DNA from: Oceanobacillus rekensis
GTDB taxonomy: Bacteria; Bacillota; Bacilli; Bacillales; Amphibacillaceae
Length of the DNA stretch: 64,000 nucleotides
Direction of reading: 5' to 3'
Assembly: GCF_002153375.1 (NCBI RefSeq)
Contig: NZ_MTBQ01000003.1
Location: forward strand, 620,001-684,000
This document shows, piece by piece, positions 1 through 8,829 of this stretch (position 1 is the first letter of the stretch; every line of letters starts with the position of its first letter). Both the position numbers and the translations under genes were made by a program. The notes under the pieces are model-generated. The model was not told the origin of the DNA, searched no databases, and saw only the letters and a program-made list of their open reading frames with translations.

Positions 1-874
1 CGACATGGTTCAGCACGCGTATTGCTACTGTATCGATATTCATCATATAGTAGATTTTATTTGCTTCCTCTAAAGCTGCATATACTCTTTCATCCATCCA
101 GACAGGTAAATCAATAATGATAAAATCATAGCTGCGTTTACTGGCTCGGATTAATCGGAATATAAAATCCTCACTTATTTTCTCCGCCATTTCCGCATCT
201 CTCGGACTTACCAATACTTGGAGTTTCGAATGTTTCTCGATTTCTGCAACATTTCGGATATGATGTTCTCCCAGTTCATCGATTACAGGAAGCAGGTCTA
301 CCATCGATCGATTGCTATCGATACCAAGGTATGTTTCTGCACCACCGTACTGTAAATTCAGATCAATATATAGAACATTTGCAGTTGATTCCAATTTAAG
401 TGTTTGGGCAAAAGCACTGCTGATTAACGATTTCCCTACCCCACCACTTCCACTGTAAAAAGCATAAACCTTACCGCCACCGCGCTTGAATGATGTCGAA
501 TCGGATTCCAGATCGTTAATAGCTGCAGCTGCTTTAGCTGTGGCATCCAGCTTTTCCATAAAGATAATTTCTTCTCCTGGAAAAACATAATAGTCTGAAA
601 CACCTAAACGAATCAATCCACGTAATACTTCAAAATTTTCCTCATCATTTACACAAATAATAGAAGCACTTGGAAAATTCGATAAAATGAGTTGTGCATC
701 TTCAACAGCAGAGTTTGTTTCTGAATTAACGATAACAATTACCTGGGCATCATACTTCTTTAATTCTGCAGCAGAAACAAAATGCAATTGATATTCTTCC
801 CTGACTCGTTCCTGTATGGATGATATAAGTTCTTCATTTTTACCAACAACATAAATATCATTTGCTACCTTCAT
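1..874 (-). CDS. CpaE/TadZ-like pilus assembly ATPase, partial
   Basis: The gene starts with ATG at 874 (minus strand) after a GGAGGAAG ribosome binding site and runs off the left edge, so the C-terminus is missing. The N-terminal third (VIVIVNSETNSAVEDAQLI...) looks like a receiver-type domain, as in CpaE/TadZ. After it comes a MinD/ParA-type deviant Walker A, GSGGVGKSLISSA at about residues 160-172, and the Walker B region DFIIIDLPVW. The family positions Tad/Flp pilus machinery at the membrane. It lies 39 bp downstream of a CpaB-like gene in the same direction, which supports a pilus operon continuing beyond the window. Another MinD-like role is possible but less likely given that neighbour. 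Confidence 0.8.
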   Translation of the reverse strand, partial: MKVANDIYVVGKNEELISSIQERVREEYQLHFVSAAELKKYDAQVIVIVNSETNSAVEDAQLILSNFPSASIICVNDEENFEVLRGLIRLGVSDYYVFPGEEIIFMEKLDATAKAAAAINDLESDSTSFKRGGGKVYAFYSGSGGVGKSLISSAFAQTLKLESTANVLYIDLNLQYGGAETYLGIDSNRSMVDLLPVIDELGEHHIRNVAEIEKHSKLQVLVSPRDAEMAEKISEDFIFRLIRASKRSYDFIIIDLPVWMDERVYAALEEANKIYYMMNIDTVAIRVLNHV

Positions 875-913
875 ACAACTTCCTCCACCCATTGATCATG
901 ATGCAAAATAGTA

Positions 914-1774
914 TTACTCATCTGTATTTTGCTCTTCCTTATTTGTATTTTCAGCTTCTTTCTTTTCGGGCTTTTCCTCTTCGGTCTTTGCTTTTTTGGT
1001 CTCAGCTGCCTGCTTCTCTTTCGTGCTTTCGCTGTCTTCCTTTTTCTCCGTAGTTTCTTTAGGTGTAGCCTCGGCCTCTTTGTCATTTGTTTCTTCGGTT
1101 GCTGCTTCGGCTTCACCTGCACTTTCCTTTGTCGGTGTCAATTGTCCTACATTTGCTTTTACAATTCGCATGCTATCGGCATAATTTTGCATATGTATTA
1201 ATTCTGGAACTACTTCATATGGTACTTCCACCTGCACCCCAGCAAATCCATCATCTGTCTCCTCTGTATCATCTTTTTTGGCAGCAGCAACCCGAGCCAC
1301 TTTAACATCTTCCAAAAACACCTCTGTCACTGGTTCCTTTCCCAAGTTATGGGATACTAAAATATCTACACGGTCCAATGCAGTTAATATTTCATCAAAG
1401 TAAACTTTATCTGAGCTGAGCAATGTAATCAGCCTATTATCCACATCGGTTACAGCAGATGCATCCTTGAGCATATTCTTGGTAATGATGTTACCTTTTG
1501 AAAGTGGGACAGTCGAAACTTTATTGATTAAATCCTCCACATTTCTAACATGCTCATCACGCAAATACTTCTTGGGGATTTCGTCAGTGGTTATATCGTT
1601 AGGTGTTATCACTTGGCGAGAATTAACATCCTTTTTCGCTACATAGATTTTTACCACTGTTCCTAAGTCAGTGTTTAAATCTTTTACCTTTTGTAATATA
1701 AGAAACCCAGATGCAGCTGCCAATAGAATTGCAATTAAAAAGAATATAAGTGCTTTACGTTTTGATTCCAGCAA
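914..1774 (-). CDS. CpaB/RcpC-like Flp pilus assembly protein (SAF domain)
   Basis: 286 residues. The start is TTG at 1774, preceded by an AGAGGAC box. One N-terminal membrane segment (residues about 8-27, IFFLIAILLAAASGFLIL) is followed by a SAF domain: IYVAKKDVNSRQVITPNDI and VPLSKGNIITKNML, the two signature halves. The family is periplasmic or outer-face in Tad pilus systems. The last 65 or so residues are extremely rich in Glu, Lys, Thr and Ala with no hydrophobic content, an unusual low-complexity tail. It is first of the two visible genes of the operon and is followed 39 bp later by the CpaE-like ATPase. Confidence 0.8.
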   Translation of the reverse strand: MLESKRKALIFFLIAILLAAASGFLILQKVKDLNTDLGTVVKIYVAKKDVNSRQVITPNDITTDEIPKKYLRDEHVRNVEDLINKVSTVPLSKGNIITKNMLKDASAVTDVDNRLITLLSSDKVYFDEILTALDRVDILVSHNLGKEPVTEVFLEDVKVARVAAAKKDDTEETDDGFAGVQVEVPYEVVPELIHMQNYADSMRIVKANVGQLTPTKESAGEAEAATEETNDKEAEATPKETTEKKEDSESTKEKQAAETKKAKTEEEKPEKKEAENTNKEEQNTDE

Positions 1775-2113
1775 TTTGAAGTCCTCTTTTCCTCATTAAA
1801 TTCTCTGCTTTTATAAATAATCACATATATAAAAAATATGTCAAACATGTGACGAAACGTGGGGAAAACTATGTAATCATATAGTCCCAACAATTAAATA
1901 ATATGGAAAAATTATTAATATAAAATTCAGAAATTAGCATAATTAAGTCCTAGTTTTTTATCAATAATTACCAATAGTAATCTCATTGTAAAAAAAGGTG
2001 GTACGAATGGTTTATTTATTGAAATATTAATGTCACTGTCTTTTTCTTAAATACCATACAATCCGTTCATATAAAAAGTTATTTAATAGTATAAAGTAAC
2101 TATTGGAGAAATT
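1775..2113. other. intergenic region upstream of the cpaB-like gene
   Basis: AT-rich spacer between the cpaB-like start and the terminator of the PC4-like gene. It must hold the promoter of the pilus operon on the minus strand. I see no further gene; the only ORFs are shorter than ten codons. Confidence 0.4.
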
Positions 2114-2156
2114 AAAAAAAAAAAAAATCAGCAGTTCCGTTTATGAACTACTGATT
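2114..2156 (-). terminator. rho-independent terminator of the PC4-like gene
   Basis: On the minus strand, the stem ATCAGTAGTTC / GAACTGCTGAT (one mismatch) with a 7-nt loop is followed by a run of more than ten T. It lies about 65 bp after the stop of the gene ending at 2223. Confidence 0.85.
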
Positions 2157-2222
2157 TCAAGTGGTATGTTAGATATACAATTTGAATAATTACTACTCGT
2201 CCAGGCGATAATCAACGTTTAA

Positions 2223-2441
2223 TTATTCGAACTCCATCATAACTTCTTGCAGTTTTTTCAATTCCTCTTTTGACAAAGTTATCCCTTTGCCCATTTTCTC
2301 TTTATCCGGTGCCCAGTCCCGCAAATCATACTTAGGATCCCTTCCATTCCAGCTGATCAGATTCAATTCCTTTGTCCAGCCTTTTGGTGACTCAGAAAGT
2401 ACTGCAATCGATTCTATAATTTCGTATTTTAATTCTGCCAT
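2223..2441 (-). CDS. YdbC-like PC4-domain protein
   Basis: 72 residues, the usual size. The sequence (LKYEIIESIAVLSES, then LNLISWNGRDPKYDLRDWAPD and GITLSKEELKKL) matches the small PC4-type transcriptional coactivator fold found in Bacillus and Lactococcus YdbC, which binds single-stranded DNA as a dimer. The WNGRDPKYDLRDW core is the most telling part. The start is ATG at 2441, with AAAGGAG about 12 nt upstream. It is a single-gene unit with its own terminator at 2114-2156. Role in the cell is inferred from the family only. Confidence 0.85.
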   Translation of the reverse strand: MAELKYEIIESIAVLSESPKGWTKELNLISWNGRDPKYDLRDWAPDKEKMGKGITLSKEELKKLQEVMMEFE

Positions 2442-2542
2442 GATACATCGACTCCTTTTTCTATATTGTAAATTACTCGGTATAGTTAATCAAAAAAATA
2501 CAAATGCTAATTATAAAGTATTTTTTGAAAGGAAGTTATATA

Positions 2543-3001
2543 TTGAAACATGTAAAAGCTTTAGGTATAAAGTTTGCAATTACTGCAATTGTCCTTTTAT
2601 CTATCTTGACGATTTTTGAGGCAGCTAATCTTGGAGAGATATTATTCATGAGTGTATTAATAACAGGTACTTCCTATATTATCGGGGATCTTTTCATCTT
2701 ACCTAAATTAGGCTATTTTATGGCGGCTGTCGCTGACTTTGGTCTTGCCACTATCTCCATTTTGGGTCTAAGTGCTTTATATATTGGAACGGGTGCCCCC
2801 ATTCTAATTGTTTCATTAGCTGCTGGTTATATTATGGCTATTGGTGAAGCAATCTTCCACATTTATATGAAAGAAAGAGTATTAAATGATGGAGAATCCC
2901 AACCTGACTATTTCCGCTATCGTAACCAAATGCAGACGGAGATTGCTGAAGAAGACGATATACATAATTTGAAGCATAAGCCAAAATCTGAAAAGGATTA
3001 A
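2543..3001 (+). CDS. YndM-like membrane protein (DUF2512)
   Basis: 152 residues from a TTG start at 2543, chosen because AAAGGAAG lies 7 nt upstream; an upstream in-frame ATG at 2504 has no ribosome binding site. Four hydrophobic segments (roughly residues 5-25, 30-50, 58-78 and 85-110) are followed by a hydrophilic, charged tail ending LKHKPKSEKD. This matches the DUF2512 family (YndM) of bacilli, whose function is unknown. It is a monocistronic plus-strand gene. Confidence 0.75.
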   Translation: MKHVKALGIKFAITAIVLLSILTIFEAANLGEILFMSVLITGTSYIIGDLFILPKLGYFMAAVADFGLATISILGLSALYIGTGAPILIVSLAAGYIMAIGEAIFHIYMKERVLNDGESQPDYFRYRNQMQTEIAEEDDIHNLKHKPKSEKD

Positions 3002-3108
3002 TTTAAAACTGTTCACTTACATTCTAAAGTTTAAATAGCATTTTTTTGTAAATCTTCTTTCAAAAATCCATATGCTATCCTATAAACTTTTTACAGGAGT
3101 GTACTGTG

Positions 3109-3360
3109 ATGAATAATTCGTTTAAAGGTACTCCTCCAGAAATTGGTGATAAGCTATTATATTATGGAGGAATGCTTACAACAATTGGAAGTGTGATTGC
3201 ATTTGTCGGTTCAACCATTATTTATGAAAGAGACTTTTTAGATTCTAATGTGGCAGAGATGGAAGAAAGTCTTCGAGTAAAGCAATTTGACCAAATGCAG
3301 AAACAAATTGACGATTTACAGCAAAAAATAGACCAAATTCAGAACGGGAGAAATCCTTAA
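3109..3360 (+). CDS. small membrane protein with coiled-coil tail
   Basis: 83 residues from ATG 3109 with AGGAGTG 7 nt upstream; GTG at 3106 is an alternative. A single membrane segment (residues about 18-37, MLTTIGSVIAFVGSTIIY) is followed by a heptad-patterned stretch (MEESLRVKQFDQMQKQ, then IDDLQQKIDQIQ), so a membrane-anchored coiled coil is likely. I do not recognise the family. No partner is evident; the tandem array begins directly after it. Confidence 0.65.
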   Translation: MNNSFKGTPPEIGDKLLYYGGMLTTIGSVIAFVGSTIIYERDFLDSNVAEMEESLRVKQFDQMQKQIDDLQQKIDQIQNGRNP

Positions 3361-3391
3361 GTTTCAATGGATTTTCTCCTGTACTTATGTG

Positions 3392-3636
3392 TTCAGGACG
3401 ACAGAACATTGATGTGTGACCGAATGAGTTTTTTCCACTGCTTTCGGGACTTCATAACCTTGATGAGTGACCAAATGAGGAGCCTTCCTCTGTTTTCGGG
3501 ACGTCATAACCTTGATGTGTGACCGAATGTGGAATCTTCATCTGCTTTCGGGACTTCAGAACCTTGATGAGTGACCAAATAAGGAGCTTTCCTCTGTTTT
3601 CGGGACTTCAAATCCTTGATGAGTGACCGAGTGAGG
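3392..3636. repeat. 52-bp intergenic tandem repeat, about 4.5 copies
   Basis: Units begin GATGWGTGACC at 3411, 3462, 3514, 3566 and 3618 (steps of 51, 52, 52 and 52). The conserved part is TTTCGGGACTTCATAACC, then TTGATGAGTGACCRAATGAGG. The period is not a multiple of three, so it is not coding. The array ends four bases before the stop codon of the minus-strand glycosylase gene. It is clearly related to the array at 62556-63040. Confidence 0.9.
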
Positions 3637-3639
3637 ATT

Positions 3640-4281
3640 TTAAGATAAACGCTGATCACAGATAGACTTTAAGGGACAACCCTCACATATTGGTGTTGAT
3701 TTACAATGAACTTTAGCGTGTTCGACCAGTAGTGCATGATACTCATTATATACAATTAAATTTCTTGGCATTTCTTTTTCAACTTCATTTCGGAAACCAT
3801 CATAGCTTGTTGGCATATCAAATCCCAATCTATAAAAAATCCTTCTAGCATAGGCATCCACAATAAATATCGGCTTATCAAATGCGTACAATAGCATGAC
3901 ATCAGCTGTTTCTTTTCCTACTCCATTAATTCTAAGCAACTCATTACGCAATTGTTTACTTTCTATATTTTTGATTTGTTCTATCTTATAATCGTGTGTT
4001 TGGAACCATTCCATGAATGCTTTGATTCGCTTAGCTTTTATATTGTAAAACCCGCTCGACCTGATCAACTGTGCCAGCTCATCTATAGGCATTTCATATA
4101 TTAGTTCGGGTTTAAGAAAAGGTTTTAATTGCAATAATGCTTTATCAACATTTCTCCAGTTTGTATTTTGAACAAGGATCGATCCAATCATCATCTCAAA
4201 TAATGTATCTGCAGGCCACCAACTTTGCGGGCCATAATAATCATATAAGCTATCATAGATGACTTGAACGTTTTTTTGCAT
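3640..4281 (-). CDS. HhH-GPD endonuclease III-like DNA glycosylase
   Basis: 213 residues from ATG 4281, chosen because TAGGAGG lies upstream; longer in-frame starts up to 4386 lack one. It has the HhH-GPD fold: the hairpin LLRINGVGKETADVML, then IFIVDAYARRIF, whose Asp is the conserved catalytic Asp. At the end four Cys (HCKSTPICEGCPLKSIC) form an endonuclease III-type 4Fe-4S site. Where endonuclease III has the Schiff-base Lys (GVGRKTA), this protein reads GVGKETA, so the Lys is replaced by Glu. By comparison with MagIII-like relatives it is likely a monofunctional base-excision glycosylase. Confidence 0.85.
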   Translation of the reverse strand: MQKNVQVIYDSLYDYYGPQSWWPADTLFEMMIGSILVQNTNWRNVDKALLQLKPFLKPELIYEMPIDELAQLIRSSGFYNIKAKRIKAFMEWFQTHDYKIEQIKNIESKQLRNELLRINGVGKETADVMLLYAFDKPIFIVDAYARRIFYRLGFDMPTSYDGFRNEVEKEMPRNLIVYNEYHALLVEHAKVHCKSTPICEGCPLKSICDQRLS

Positions 4282-4426
4282 AGCAAGAGGTCCTCCTATC
4301 ATTTTTATAAAAAAATAATCTTTGGTTACCATAAGATACATATTACCATTTCCAAGCATATTCATTCCTTTTTCCATCCATAACACGTAAACTTTTCTTT
4401 GATGTTTAGTAAGTAAGGAGAAAAAA

Positions 4427-5464
4427 ATGACTAAAGTATTTAGTGATATTATACAGTTTAGTGGAAATCATTATGATTTTGGATATAGGCAAGGAGAATT
4501 GCTGAAGGATTCTTCAATCCTAAAGCATCGTAAAGATCAAACAAAATTGCGCTGGCGGCATTTTCTTTTTGAAGAAAGTGAAGTAAGACAGATGTTTTCC
4601 CTTTTCGCTCCGGCGATATGGGAAGAAATTCATGGACTTGCAGATGCTTTATCCATGAAGTTACCAGATGCCATTCGTGAGTTCGGAGGGTATTACTATG
4701 AATATGGTCGTAGTGGCTGCTCCATCTTCACTGATTCTGACTATATGATTCGCAATTATGATAATGCCCCCCATACCTATGAAGGACGATATTTACTTTA
4801 TAAGCCGACAGATCAGGGTTATGCAGTTATCGGCCCTTCCATGCAGATAACAGGACGGACGGATGGCTTGAATGAAAAAGGGCTTGTCTTGGGTTATAAC
4901 TTTGTTAATCGTAAAAAGTCAGATGATGGATTTCTCTGCAATATGGTCGGTCGTATTGTGTTAGAAACTTGTGCGAATGTGGAGGAAGCAGTTTCACTGT
5001 TGAAAGAAATACCACCCCGTAATTCTTTCAACTATGTTTTACTCGACCAAACGGGTAAATCAGTGATTGCTGAAGTTTCACCAAGGAATGTAACCATTCG
5101 ACAAGCTAATATTTGCACCAATCATTTTGAAGCATTAACGGATGAAAATCGCTATCAGATGGATGATTCAATAAGAAGAGAAGACAATATGAAAAAGCTT
5201 CAAACAAATGTAACAGATCCATACCATGCATACCAAATGCTAAATGATACAGATAAAGGAATCTTTTCTAAAAAATATGGAGCATTTTCAGGCACCTTGC
5301 ACACTGCTGCATACTTACCAAAGGAAATGAAAGCCTGGTTTGCTCTCGGAGGAAACAGGCCACCAATGATTTTTGATTTTGGCAAATGGCTGAATGGTGA
5401 AAAACTTCATGCAACCCGAATAAAAGGTGAACTCGATTCCACTAACGCCTTTATAAACAGTTAA
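4427..5464 (+). CDS. C45-family (acyl-CoA:6-APA acyltransferase-like) Ntn hydrolase
   Basis: 345 residues, ATG after AAGGAGA. The N-terminal part has YRQGELL and a helical region. The SGCSIFTDSDYMIRNYDNAP block at about residues 95-115 carries the candidate nucleophilic Cys followed by the R-NYD pattern typical of peptidase C45 / choloylglycine-type Ntn hydrolases. Later blocks GRTDGLNEKGLVLGYNF and FNYVLLDQTGKS also match. Such enzymes hydrolyse or transfer amide-linked acyl groups; the substrate is unknown. It is divergent from the glycosylase gene and stands alone. Confidence 0.8.
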   Translation: MTKVFSDIIQFSGNHYDFGYRQGELLKDSSILKHRKDQTKLRWRHFLFEESEVRQMFSLFAPAIWEEIHGLADALSMKLPDAIREFGGYYYEYGRSGCSIFTDSDYMIRNYDNAPHTYEGRYLLYKPTDQGYAVIGPSMQITGRTDGLNEKGLVLGYNFVNRKKSDDGFLCNMVGRIVLETCANVEEAVSLLKEIPPRNSFNYVLLDQTGKSVIAEVSPRNVTIRQANICTNHFEALTDENRYQMDDSIRREDNMKKLQTNVTDPYHAYQMLNDTDKGIFSKKYGAFSGTLHTAAYLPKEMKAWFALGGNRPPMIFDFGKWLNGEKLHATRIKGELDSTNAFINS

Positions 5465-5590
5465 CCTAAAATTCGACAAAATTCAGGGAGTGACAGGCAC
5501 CGAATCTCAATCACTTTACATCTTTTCCGTAAAAGTTTATTCTTTTATTATTCGAAAACTTAGTGAGGAAATTAGCAGGGGGTATTTGCA

Positions 5591-6397
5591 ATGACAATGA
5601 AAAAGACATTAACACTCGCCGGATCCGATTCAAGTGGTGGCGCAGGTATTGCAGCAGATCTTAAAACATTCCAAGAATATGATGTATACGGCATGACAGC
5701 TTTAACATCCATTGTAACAATGGATCCTAAAAGTTGGGGCCACAATGTAACACCAATTGATGTTGATATAGTGGAGAAACAATTAGATACGATTTTATCT
5801 GTTGGCGTGGATGCTATGAAATCGGGAATGCTCGGTTCTGTAGATATCATTAAGCTCGGCGCGAAAAAAATCGACGAATACAATATTGATAAATATGTAC
5901 TTGATCCTGTAATGGTTTGTAAAGGTGAAGATGAAGTATTGCAACCAGAAAATACAGATGCAATGCGTGATTATCTTCTTCCAAAATCATTCGTTACTAC
6001 TCCAAATCTATTTGAAGCTGGCCAGTTAGCACAAAATGGTCCCCTTAAAACGCTTGATGATATGAAGGAAGCAGCCGTTAAAATTCATGAACTTGGTGCT
6101 AAAAATGTTGTCATTAAAGGTGGAAAGGCATTGGATCATGAGAAGGCTATCGACCTATTCTATGATGGACAAGACTTTGAAATTCTGGAACGAGACAAAG
6201 TAGAAACAACCTATAACCACGGAGCAGGTTGTACTTTTGCCGCAGCAATTACAGCAAATCTTGCACATGGTAAATCTGTTAAGGAATCCGTATTTGCAGC
6301 AAAAGATTTTGTTACCGCTGCAATCGCAAATGGATGGAAACTAAATGAATATGTTGGGCCGGTCATGCACGGAGCATATAATAAAGTAACAAACTAA
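5591..6397 (+). CDS. pdxK: pyridoxal/pyridoxine kinase
   Basis: 268 residues. It closely follows the Bacillus PdxK form of the ThiD-like ribokinase family: AGSDSSGGAGIAADLKTFQ at the N-terminus, DPVMVCKGEDEVL in the middle, TTPNLFEA, and the anion-hole motif NHGAGCTFAAA near the C-terminus. It phosphorylates B6 vitamers to pyridoxal phosphate in the cytoplasm. VCKG in place of the hydroxymethylpyrimidine-kinase pattern supports PdxK over ThiD. The start ATG 5591 has GCAGGGGG about 8 nt upstream. Single gene with its own terminator. Confidence 0.9.
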   Translation: MTMKKTLTLAGSDSSGGAGIAADLKTFQEYDVYGMTALTSIVTMDPKSWGHNVTPIDVDIVEKQLDTILSVGVDAMKSGMLGSVDIIKLGAKKIDEYNIDKYVLDPVMVCKGEDEVLQPENTDAMRDYLLPKSFVTTPNLFEAGQLAQNGPLKTLDDMKEAAVKIHELGAKNVVIKGGKALDHEKAIDLFYDGQDFEILERDKVETTYNHGAGCTFAAAITANLAHGKSVKESVFAAKDFVTAAIANGWKLNEYVGPVMHGAYNKVTN

Positions 6398-6413
6398 AAC
6401 AGTATTAAATTTT

Positions 6414-6454
6414 AACCTTGGAAAGCAGAACAATCTGCATTTCAAGGTTTTTTT
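6414..6454 (+). terminator. terminator of pdxK
   Basis: Stem AACCTTGGAAAGCAGA / TCTGCATTTCAAGGTT with a 4-nt loop, ending in seven T. It begins 16 bp after the pdxK stop codon. Confidence 0.9.
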
Positions 6455-6564
6455 GTGAAATTGATACCACCACAACTACAATCGATCACAGTATGAATTT
6501 GAGGGTGCTTTATCATATTTTATACCCCTTTCCTTAGCTCCGTTCAAATATAACGATGAAGCAT

Positions 6565-6612
6565 AAAAAAAGAGATTGCTCCGAAATAATATCCGAAGGC
6601 AATCTCCTATTT
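6565..6612 (-). terminator. terminator of the MFS gene 6628-8040
   Basis: On the minus strand, GAGATTGCCTTCGGA / TCCGAAGCAATCTC-type stem (one base bulged) with a short AT loop and a following T-run. It lies just downstream of the transporter stop codon. Confidence 0.85.
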
Positions 6613-6627
6613 TACGTATATTGCAAT

Positions 6628-8040
6628 TTATCTCGTACTAATTTTCCTGTCTGTACTTCGATCATTCACAAAGAAAGCAAGTATAAAGCCTACAATAGAG
6701 ACAATCCCTATAGCGATAAAGGAAATATTAACACCATGAATCATTCCCTGTACACCTTCATTTGGGATAGTTGCTGTTGTCATAATCGTAATTGGCAATG
6801 CTGTTCCAATTGCACCTGAAACTTGACGTAACGTATTATTCACTGCGGTTCCATGTGCTATTAAATGATTAGGCAACACATTTAGACCAGCAGTTGTAAC
6901 AGGCATCATCACCATGGCTACACCCATCATTCGGAAAGCATGAACCATTGAAATATACATAAAGGAAGTATCAGGCGTCAGAAAACCAAACATAAATGTC
7001 GTCACAACCATTAAGCTTAATCCGATAATGGCCAAATACCTCGCTCCATATTTATCAAATAATCGCCCTGTTATCGGGTTCATAATCCCTTGTAATACAG
7101 CACCAGCCAAAAGTGCAAGCCCTGACTCTAATGCTGAGAATCCTAACATTGTTTGCATGAATAGAGGCAGTACAACTGCTGCACCAATCATCACCATAAA
7201 CGTAACCATACCTAAAACAGTTGTAATCGTAAATATTTTATACTTAAACACTCTAAACTCCAAAATTGGCTGTTCCAGTTTGAACTGCCTTAAAATAAAC
7301 CAGGCAAGCGTTAGTAACCCAACAATCATGGAAATTATAACTTGCTCACTCGTCCAACCAGCGCTTCCAGCAACACTAAATCCATACAATAAACCACCGA
7401 AACCTAATGTAGATAAGATAATCGATAATACATCCAGTTTAGGAAATGTTCGCTTCGTTACATTTTTAAGAATAAAGTATGCAACGATAATATCGATAAT
7501 AGCTATTGGCAAAATCATGAAAAATAATGTTCGCCAAGGAAAATTTTCTACAATATAGCCTGATAGTGATGGCCCTATTGCTGGAGCAAAAGCTATTACC
7601 AAACCAAACATCCCCATCGCTGTTCCCCTTTTTTCAATTGGAAAAATCAGCATTAAGATTGTTTGCATTAAGGGCATTATGATACCTGCACCCGCAGCCT
7701 GTAGTACTCTTCCTGATAATAAAACGGGAAAACCAGGCGCAACCGCACAAACTAATGTTCCTACAGTAAATAACCCCATTGCTGTAAGAAACAGACTTCT
7801 TGTAGTAAAAGTCCCTATCAGAAATGCTGTTACTGGTATCATAATTCCATTTACCAGCATAAAAGCAGACTGCAGCCATTGGACGGTATTTGCATCTAGA
7901 TTCAAATCATTCATTATATGTGGTAGAGCAGTCCCTAATAGTGTCTGGTTTAATATTGCTACAAAAGCACCTGATATTAGTACAATCATTATTGGTATTT
8001 TCTTTATGTTTTCATCTGTTGCTATGTTTTGATTATCCAT
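6628..8040 (-). CDS. MFS drug efflux transporter, DHA2 (EmrB/QacA) type
   Basis: 470 residues with about 14 hydrophobic segments. The motif LDANTVQWLQSAFMLVNGIMIPVT followed by the A-motif-like FLIGTFTTRSLFLTA, the antiporter motif C region (GPSLSGYIVENFPWRTLFF) and the late GSGALGL-like INNTLRQVSGAIGTAL are typical of the DHA2 family (LmrB/YhcA-like). It should export drugs or other amphiphiles by proton antiport in the cytoplasmic membrane. Its start has AAAGAAGGA upstream. Single gene, with a terminator; no adjacent regulator. Substrate cannot be told from sequence. Confidence 0.85.
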   Translation of the reverse strand: MDNQNIATDENIKKIPIMIVLISGAFVAILNQTLLGTALPHIMNDLNLDANTVQWLQSAFMLVNGIMIPVTAFLIGTFTTRSLFLTAMGLFTVGTLVCAVAPGFPVLLSGRVLQAAGAGIIMPLMQTILMLIFPIEKRGTAMGMFGLVIAFAPAIGPSLSGYIVENFPWRTLFFMILPIAIIDIIVAYFILKNVTKRTFPKLDVLSIILSTLGFGGLLYGFSVAGSAGWTSEQVIISMIVGLLTLAWFILRQFKLEQPILEFRVFKYKIFTITTVLGMVTFMVMIGAAVVLPLFMQTMLGFSALESGLALLAGAVLQGIMNPITGRLFDKYGARYLAIIGLSLMVVTTFMFGFLTPDTSFMYISMVHAFRMMGVAMVMMPVTTAGLNVLPNHLIAHGTAVNNTLRQVSGAIGTALPITIMTTATIPNEGVQGMIHGVNISFIAIGIVSIVGFILAFFVNDRSTDRKISTR

Positions 8041-8253
8041 ATTGTTTCCTTCTTTCCAAACAAAACTAATTTTGCATATAACCCATAATATTACTCTGAA
8101 GTTATAATAAAATCAAGCAAAACTCTATAGAATTGATGGTGAAGAAAAGGAAGATTATTCCAGAGTTTTAAAGCGTTTAAAAATCAGATATGTTTACTTC
8201 TGGTTACTTCGGGAAATATTATATTGTATAATAAATCTTAAGGAGTGAACATA

Positions 8254-8766
8254 TTGAAAAATAAATATTTAGTATTGCTTACCTTGATTCTAATTGCAGT
8301 GGTTATCACTGCATGTGGCAATGGAGGAGAAAATACGAACGAAAGTGAAGAAACACAGGACGTTACAGAAGCACCTGAAGAATCGAATTCTACTAATACA
8401 GGGAATGATTCTGGTGGTGAATCCAACGCAACTGAAAATGATATAGAATCGGAATATGCATTTAGAAGCTTTGATTTAGAAGCAGACTTTGAAGGTACTG
8501 AAGATGCAGTGGAAGTTGACTATGAAATCGATAACGAAGGCACAGAATCTTCATATGAAGACAAACAACAGGGAATTCAACTTACCGGTGACGAAGCCCT
8601 GAGTGAGCTTGACAGTATTTTTTCTACTTTTGAATTCAATAAAGATACTCCAGATGACGAAGTTTTAAATACAGTATTCGAAGCGTTTAAAATTCCGGAA
8701 GATGCCCAAAATGTTGAACTTGAGATTGACTACAACGATGGAACTGAAAAAGAATATAGGAAGTAA
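8254..8766 (+). CDS. YusW-like lipoprotein
   Basis: 170 residues from TTG 8254, preceded by AAGGAGTG with a 7-nt gap; the GTG at 8245 lies inside that ribosome binding site. A lipoprotein signal peptide ends in the lipobox ITAC (Cys near residue 21). An acidic Ser/Thr/Asn-rich linker follows (to about residue 70), then the YusW domain: YAFRSFDLEADFEG, YEDKQQGIQLTGDEALSEL and the C-terminal LEIDYNDGTEKEYRK. Function of the family is unknown; it should sit on the outer face of the membrane. Monocistronic, with its own terminator. Confidence 0.8.
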   Translation: MKNKYLVLLTLILIAVVITACGNGGENTNESEETQDVTEAPEESNSTNTGNDSGGESNATENDIESEYAFRSFDLEADFEGTEDAVEVDYEIDNEGTESSYEDKQQGIQLTGDEALSELDSIFSTFEFNKDTPDDEVLNTVFEAFKIPEDAQNVELEIDYNDGTEKEYRK

Positions 8767-8783
8767 TCCGCCAGATTAACATA

Positions 8784-8826
8784 AATACAGACCTCCTATG
8801 TGTTACCATGCAGAGGTCTGTATTTT
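8784..8826 (+). terminator. terminator of the YusW-like gene
   Basis: AATACAGACCTC / GAGGTCTGTATT, an almost symmetrical stem around a 14-nt loop followed by TTTTAC. It may work in both directions. Confidence 0.75.
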
Positions 8827-8829
8827 ACT

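Noticed and set aside
862-1305. Plus-strand ORFs over the end of the cpaB-like gene
   Set aside because: They are antisense to the Glu/Lys-rich repeats of a well-supported gene and have no ribosome binding sites.
7028-7558. Long plus-strand ORF opposite the MFS gene
   Set aside because: Antisense shadow of transmembrane coding sequence, without start signals.
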